NCBI GenBank assembly: GCA_027485695.1
Contig: JAIXQO010000002.1
Coordinates: forward strand, 749,212 to 813,211
Origin: Pseudomonadota bacterium
GTDB taxonomy: Bacteria; Bdellovibrionota; UBA1018
DNA length: 64,000 nucleotides
Direction of reading: 5' to 3'
Made by a program: the position numbers and the translations under genes. Positions 60,156 to 64,000 of the stretch are shown piece after piece (position 1 is the first letter of the stretch; every line of letters begins with the position of its first letter). The notes beneath the pieces are model-generated. The model searched no databases. It was not told the origin of the DNA and saw nothing but the letters and a program-made list of their open reading frames with translations.

Positions 60156-60184
60156 TTGACGCGGCGGTATAAATACCGTAGAAA
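60156..60184 (+). promoter_or_regulatory. Candidate promoter with palindrome in the spacer
   Basis: TTGACG (60156-60161), 17 bases, TAGAAA (60179-60184). The spacer ends in the palindrome CGGTATAAATACCG (60165-60178), directly against the -10. The predicted start is about the ATG at 60194, with no Shine-Dalgarno sequence, so the message would be nearly leaderless. Confidence 0.45.
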
Positions 60185-60193
60185 GTTGTCTAA

Positions 60194-61012
60194 ATGAGTT
60201 GGGTTTCGCTCATCCCTCGTAAATTACGCCGCTCCGGATTTCTCGCCTCCCAAGACGATGAAACGCCCTGCTTACTCATCGGCGAAAATGGTTCCGGCAA
60301 AGGCGGTTTCGCCCGTTGGATTCACGAGCATGGCCCACGCGTCGGCCGCCCGGTCGTACTCCTGAATCGCAGGTCCACTTGGGAATCTCAAATTCTAGAC
60401 GCCGGCACCGGCTCCATCATGTTCCCAGAACTCGAATCGATGAATGGAGCCGAGAGTCTCATTCTGGAGCGTTGCCTGAGAAACAAGACCGTCGAACGGG
60501 ACAGCGCTGAATCGGGGCTGAGACTGTACTCCCTCGTGCCCGCGAGGATTTTCGTGACCGCGCTGGAGACTCCGCGCGCCGATTGGTCGCTCTACCCGTT
60601 TTTCAAAGACCACGTACTGCGCATTCCCGCTGTTCGTGAACGCAAGTCGGAGTTCGAGGACCTAGCCGTCATACTCCTCCATGAACTTGCGCACTCACTT
60701 CAGAAAAATCACATAAAGGGGTTCACCCCCGAAGCTCTCAACCGCCTCAAGAATCACACATGGCCCGGCAATTTGCGTGAACTTCGAAACGTGCTTCATT
60801 TCGCGATTTTGGGCGCATCTCAAGACTTGATCTCGCTCGACGACTTGCCGGAGATCGGCCAGACTTGGCTGGATCTCTCCGCCTCACGCGCGTCGTTCGA
60901 GCATACATTTGCGCCAATTCAGATCGAATCCGCGCAGGGACTCGTCGCCGTGCAACCTCTCAGGCAAGAGCCCCGCGTGCCTGCTGCGGGCATTGAATCG
61001 TCCGAAACCTAA
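60194..61012 (+). CDS. Degenerate NtrC-type AAA+ protein without receiver or HTH
   Basis: 272 residues. The core resembles the sigma-54-activator AAA+ domain: Walker A LIGENGSGKGGFARWIHEHG, IPAVRERKSEFEDLAVILLHEL, FTPEALNRLKNHTWPGNLRELRNVLHFAI. However, GAFTGA is absent, the Walker B site reads SIMFPELESM in place of TLFLDEI, and there is neither a receiver domain nor a C-terminal Fis-type HTH; the last 60 residues are unassigned. It is therefore unlikely to activate sigma-54 polymerase or perhaps even to hydrolyse ATP normally; a nucleotide-sensing or partner-binding role is possible. A palindromic promoter precedes it, with a near-leaderless start. Confidence 0.75.
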   Translation: MSWVSLIPRKLRRSGFLASQDDETPCLLIGENGSGKGGFARWIHEHGPRVGRPVVLLNRRSTWESQILDAGTGSIMFPELESMNGAESLILERCLRNKTVERDSAESGLRLYSLVPARIFVTALETPRADWSLYPFFKDHVLRIPAVRERKSEFEDLAVILLHELAHSLQKNHIKGFTPEALNRLKNHTWPGNLRELRNVLHFAILGASQDLISLDDLPEIGQTWLDLSASRASFEHTFAPIQIESAQGLVAVQPLRQEPRVPAAGIESSET

Positions 61013-61116
61013 CGATCTCTCGGGCTGCAACTCTCCTCGTCGAATGAGTACGACTTGGAGGTGAGTCACCCGCGACACTCGCGCTCTCGATCGATTATTC
61101 CGATAACATAGCTACT

Positions 61117-61695
61117 ATGGGTTCAAGGGGTACATGCATTATCATTGCAACTTTGGTGTTTTCAAGTGGATGCCTGGAAATGAAAAACCAGATCCGTGAG
61201 AAAACCTCATCGACTTTCTATAGCTCCATCAACAACTGTACGGTCGACTCTTCGAAAAAGATTGCTCAAGTCAGTCGACGCTTGGCTTCGGCGAACGTTG
61301 CCATCACATCCACGTTCTGCTCCGAACCCGCGCAATACGAATGTTATCGGCGCGTTTTCAGCCCGAAAACCCGCAATACAAAAACTACCGAACAAGAGTG
61401 TGGCGAGCTGCCTGAACTCGGCGGCCGTTTCTGTATGAAATTGTCGACCCAATATTTCGACACGAGCGAGGCTGCTCGTCTTCCGGAGACTAGCTCCCAA
61501 GATCTCGAGATGGGCGGAGAATTCAACCGCACTGAATACGTATGCCATCAGCGCGAGCTCAAAGACGGAGATCTTTTTCTCACCGCGAGCCCGGGTGACC
61601 AACTCAAAGAATCCTTGCTAGCCGCGATCGCGCGCTGCCAAAGCGTGGTGCCTCGACTCTCTGCTGCTCAAACGCAAACGGGAGAAACCCCATGA
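61117..61695 (+). CDS. Lipoprotein of unknown function
   Basis: 192 residues with a lipoprotein signal (TCIIIATLVFSSGC, lipobox SSGC). The mature part has about eight further cysteines spread evenly (NNCTVD, TFCSEP, YECYRR, QECGEL, RFCMKL, YVCHQR, ARCQSV), suggesting a disulfide-rich exported domain. No family recognised. Its stop overlaps the start of the LPMO-like gene as ATGA, so the two are translated together and may act together at the cell surface. Confidence 0.7.
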   Translation: MGSRGTCIIIATLVFSSGCLEMKNQIREKTSSTFYSSINNCTVDSSKKIAQVSRRLASANVAITSTFCSEPAQYECYRRVFSPKTRNTKTTEQECGELPELGGRFCMKLSTQYFDTSEAARLPETSSQDLEMGGEFNRTEYVCHQRELKDGDLFLTASPGDQLKESLLAAIARCQSVVPRLSAAQTQTGETP

Positions 61696-62228
61696 AGCAC
61701 GCACATAAGACCGCCGTTTTACTCCTATCGATCGTGCTCATGTCGAGCGACGCTCTCGCCCACGCGCGTTTCAAACTCAATGGCACAACCCCGCCGCGAA
61801 ATAATAGTACAGGTTTGAAAACCGGCCCTTGCGGGAACGTGCCTAGAACGAACAATCCAACCATCCTCGTCGCTGGTCAGACGCTTAAACTCCAATGGGA
61901 AGAAGTGGTCGATCACCCCGGTTACTACCGAGTGGCATTCTCACCGGCAAACGATGCCGGATTCGATCAAAACATTTGGGTCGCAAAAGTCGACGACGTC
62001 AAAGACGTCCACCAATACGAAGCAACCGTCACGGTGCCCAATACGCCTTGCACTCAGTGCTCGTTGCAAATGATTCAGTACATGACGGAGAATAATCCGC
62101 CGTCGCTCTATTACTCTTGTGCGGACATCGAGATCCGCCCGATGGGAACTCCGACACCTACTCCCACCATGACGGTCACGCCGAGCCCGACGCCGACGCA
62201 GACCGAGGCAATTCCTGATTGCCACTGA
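61692..62228 (+). CDS. SCE4755-family polysaccharide-monooxygenase-like secreted protein
   Basis: 178 residues. The signal peptide ends DALA and is followed by HARFKLNGTTPPRN, so cleavage would expose an N-terminal histidine, the first ligand of the copper histidine brace of lytic polysaccharide monooxygenases. A second His lies in EEVVDHPGYYRVAFSP. Cysteines at KTGPCG, NTPCTQCS and YYSCADI would form disulfides. The overall pattern matches the SCE4755 group of LPMO-like proteins, for which activity is not established as far as I know. The last 30 residues are a Pro/Thr linker (PTPTPTMTVTPSP) ending in PDCH. Coupled to the preceding lipoprotein gene. Confidence 0.72.
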   Translation: MKHAHKTAVLLLSIVLMSSDALAHARFKLNGTTPPRNNSTGLKTGPCGNVPRTNNPTILVAGQTLKLQWEEVVDHPGYYRVAFSPANDAGFDQNIWVAKVDDVKDVHQYEATVTVPNTPCTQCSLQMIQYMTENNPPSLYYSCADIEIRPMGTPTPTPTMTVTPSPTPTQTEAIPDCH

Positions 62229-62296
62229 TCTGTTACTACCGATTCATGGGTGCCTCCGTGAATCATTCCTGATGACGGACATTGAGCAGTCACGTT

Positions 62297-62322
62297 CGAG
62301 GAATAAAAATTCCTCGATATTT
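62297..62322 (+). terminator. Hairpin after the LPMO-like gene, possible terminator
   Basis: CGAGGAAT, AAAA, ATTCCTCG: perfect 8-base arms, followed by ATATTT. The T-tract is weak, so the terminator call is tentative. It lies 69 bases after the stop. Confidence 0.4.
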
Positions 62323-62347
62323 CCTCGTATCATTGAAGCAAAATCAC

Positions 62348-62409
62348 TTTACACGAGTTTTAGATACACTTAGTTAAAGGACCTTCAACCTCCTTCAGAA
62401 AGGTCCTTT
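62348..62409 (+). promoter_or_regulatory. Promoter plus inverted repeat abutting the start at 62410
   Basis: TTTACA (62348-62353), 17 bases, TAGTTA (62371-62376). Perfect 10-base arms AAAGGACCTT (62376-62385) and AAGGTCCTTT (62400-62409) end at the base before the ATG. The only ribosome-site-like AAGG lies in the right arm. If transcription starts near 62383, most of the left arm is not in the RNA, favouring a DNA operator; if it starts earlier, the hairpin would hide the ribosome site. Confidence 0.5.
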
Positions 62410-62853
62410 ATGAAAACGTTCATGATCGCTTTAGTTGCCGTTTCCGCTTCTTTCAATGCATTCGCCGAAGAACAAACGAGAACCGACAAAACGGACAACA
62501 AAATTGTCGTCGCAGTAGGAAACTGCACGATCACCACCAAATACGACTCGTTCAATCAGAGAGACGTTTTTGAAGCCACCCTTCCTGCCACGGTCTGCCA
62601 AGAATACAAAACCTACCGCGCAACGGTGACCGGTAGCTTCTGGAACCAAACGGTTACCCCAATTGCTGGCTCGGAAACTTATTCGCACAAACTTGAGAAT
62701 GACACGGAAATCAACACGACCGACGCAACCAACCCAGACGGCTCATCCAACGTGTTCGGCTACCTGAGCGCTCTCAACCAGTGCAACAGCAAGCGCAAAC
62801 TCTTGAACCAACTTCGCGAAGCCCAAAAAGGCAAAGCGAAGTGCTCCCTCTAA
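62410..62853 (+). CDS. Small secreted protein, unknown function
   Basis: 147 residues with a signal peptide (MKTFMIALVAVSASFNAFAE). The mature part has four cysteines (GNCTIT, TVCQEY, NQCNSK, AKCSL) and is rich in Thr and Asn in a beta-type pattern, then ends in a basic helix (KRKLLNQLREAQKGKAK). No family recognised. It is preceded by an unusual inverted repeat ending at the start codon and followed by a strong terminator-like hairpin, so it seems to be a single, tightly controlled gene. Confidence 0.72.
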   Translation: MKTFMIALVAVSASFNAFAEEQTRTDKTDNKIVVAVGNCTITTKYDSFNQRDVFEATLPATVCQEYKTYRATVTGSFWNQTVTPIAGSETYSHKLENDTEINTTDATNPDGSSNVFGYLSALNQCNSKRKLLNQLREAQKGKAKCSL

Positions 62854-62866
62854 TCTGAAATGTATG

Positions 62867-62901
62867 GGCGCGGGAGCCAAGACTGCTCTCGCGCCTTTTT
62901 T
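62867..62901 (+). terminator. Intrinsic-terminator hairpin whose T-run ends at the next start codon
   Basis: GGCGCGGGAGC (62867-62877) and GCTCTCGCGCC (62885-62895): 11-base arms with one mismatch, then TTTTTT. The ATG of the next gene follows at once (62902). Confidence 0.85.
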
Positions 62902-63915
62902 ATGAAGAAAATTTCGAACTCCATTTTCATCGCGACGCTCCTCGCATTCGTGCCAGAAGCCGGGGCCGGCAACGACCCGAGCGCGTGGGTTCGTACCAAT
63001 CCCTTTCTGCGTGGCACCGCGCTTCAAGCCGTCCAATTCCGACTCTGTTCAGAGTACCGTGCGACCCGCGACCTCTCGACCTGCTTGAGCGACGGACGAA
63101 AACTGGATGAGATCATTTCTTTCAGTGGCAAACTCTCGGACGCGGAGTACACGCGGCTTGCGCACGCCTTCCAGGCTCCCGTAGACGAAGTGAAAAAAAT
63201 CGCAATCACGGCGATCCATACCGACCGCCTGGCGCCTCTCCTGAAATCATCGTCTACCGTGGGCTACCTTCGAAACGTGAACTTCTATCACCGCTACTCT
63301 CCCGAATTCAATCTTTGGAGCGTCAGCGTTGCTGAGTCTTCATCTAAGTTTGAGGCACTCGAACGAATCGCGGTGTTGTTTCAGGATCTCTCTGAATCCA
63401 AGGAGCACCTCAGCTGGGCGCTCTCCCAAGAATTGCCAAAAATCTCGGTGGACGAACTCTTAAAAACGAACGCCGAGCTCGCTCAAGACCTCAAGCTTGG
63501 AGTCGTCGGCGCAACCGACGTCAAGCACCAAGCCCACTTTCCGGCAGCAGTGTTCAAAAGGGACCCGAGCTCATTCTCACCTGGAGCATACCACTTCTAC
63601 TCGACGGCGTACTGGGTGACCCGCCTCCGCAAATCTGGCGTCTCGCGAGACAACGCGATCCTGCACGCATTTGGAATCCATCTTGCCTATGAGCTCTCCA
63701 GCTTGAGCCAGAACCGGAACCTTTGGCCGGTCGGCTTCTTGCCACTCAAAGTGGATTCCGCCTATAAGTCGCGCGATCTGGCGACTGCGTATTGGGGAGC
63801 AGTCTATGGGGCCGCATTGACTGATCAAAAACCAGTCCCTGCTCCGACCGCGGGGCTCGCCAAACGGCTCCAAACGAACCTCAGAGGCGAAGTACGTCGG
63901 CTTCTCGGCAAATAG
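62902..63915 (+). CDS. Secreted protein, unknown function
   Basis: 337 residues from the ATG at 62902 (MKKISNSIFIATLLAFVPEAGAG is a clear signal peptide); the track start at 62860 would run through a terminator hairpin. The mature protein is mixed helical, with two cysteines close together (FRLCSEY, STCLSD) and no recognised domain. A His-rich middle (VKHQAHF, AYHFYSTAY, LHAFGIHLAYE) could bind metal, but this is speculative. There is no ribosome site: the start abuts the T-run of the hairpin. The stop codon TAG is the first part of an 8-base tandem repeat. Confidence 0.72.
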   Translation: MKKISNSIFIATLLAFVPEAGAGNDPSAWVRTNPFLRGTALQAVQFRLCSEYRATRDLSTCLSDGRKLDEIISFSGKLSDAEYTRLAHAFQAPVDEVKKIAITAIHTDRLAPLLKSSSTVGYLRNVNFYHRYSPEFNLWSVSVAESSSKFEALERIAVLFQDLSESKEHLSWALSQELPKISVDELLKTNAELAQDLKLGVVGATDVKHQAHFPAAVFKRDPSSFSPGAYHFYSTAYWVTRLRKSGVSRDNAILHAFGIHLAYELSSLSQNRNLWPVGFLPLKVDSAYKSRDLATAYWGAVYGAALTDQKPVPAPTAGLAKRLQTNLRGEVRRLLGK

Positions 63916-64000
63916 AGAGATAGAGAGATAGAGAGATAGAGAGATAGAGAGATAGAGAGATAGAGAGATAGAGAGATAGAGAGATAGAGAGATAGAGAGA
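63913..64000 (+). repeat. 8-base tandem repeat (TAGAGAGA), 11 copies to the window edge
   Basis: Eleven uninterrupted copies of TAGAGAGA fill the last 88 bases; the array continues beyond the window for an unknown length. The first copy includes the stop codon of the preceding gene. No mismatch is seen among copies. Confidence 0.97.

Overview
This window is a chromosomal stretch from a Gram-negative bacterium. The evidence for that is outer-membrane beta-barrels, many Sec signal peptides and lipoproteins, MurJ, FtsK, FeoAB, and ResB/CcsA (system II) cytochrome c maturation. The mix of genes (DUF507, PHA-granule-like protein, EpmA, DUF885, an SCE4755/LPMO-like protein, a BMP-type nucleoside transporter and many unassigned secreted proteins) best fits Bdellovibrionota or a related former deltaproteobacterial lineage. 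That placement is inference, because no rRNA or tRNA gene is visible. Genes are packed tightly, often with 4-base ATGA overlaps, and several use TTG or GTG starts.

Layout. 1-6.3 kb: edge DUF507-like gene, murJ, PHA-like gene, a four-helix-bundle (S23-like) gene between imperfect inverted repeats, a biotin-carboxylase-like protein that seems to have lost its catalytic residues and biotin lysine, and an Rsm22-like methyltransferase. 6.4-13 kb: a large Cys-rich modular secreted protein, UvrD/PcrA helicase, RsuA/RluB-type pseudouridine synthase and small secreted proteins. 13-15.9 kb: an arsR-feoA-feoB-small membrane protein operon with a palindromic operator at the start codon and a Fur-box-like repeat upstream. 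15.9-27.9 kb: lytic transglycosylase, resB/ccsA, a set of rRNA methyltransferases around a peroxiredoxin with a histone-H1-like tail, NFACT/RqcH-like protein and CCA-adding enzyme, whose N-terminal region overlaps a small secreted protein out of frame.

28-33 kb is a run of secreted proteins: a Cys-His-Asp protein resembling NTAQ1 amidases, two tandem ChaN/EreA-like paralogues and a 783-residue protein possibly related to amidoligases. 33-41 kb: ftsK, ROK kinase, a major outer-membrane protein with a long structured leader, DUF885 peptidase-like protein and a small barrel protein. 41-45.8 kb: a sensor kinase and an NtrC-like regulator without a visible GAFTGA loop, a Nudix hydrolase, and divergent epmA.

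45.8-56.3 kb reads as one long minus-strand transcription unit: BMP nucleoside-binding protein, ATPase, two permeases (the second fused in frame to a lipoprotein-like domain), BKACE, RluA-type pseudouridine synthase and a heterodimeric ABC exporter. 56.5-64 kb is accessory in character: FAD-dependent oxidase lipoprotein, a 19-residue repeat protein, 2-oxoglutarate oxygenase, a degenerate AAA+ protein, LPMO-like protein and unassigned secreted proteins. Three genes here have inverted repeats abutting or containing the start codon. The window ends inside an 8-bp tandem repeat (11 copies visible).
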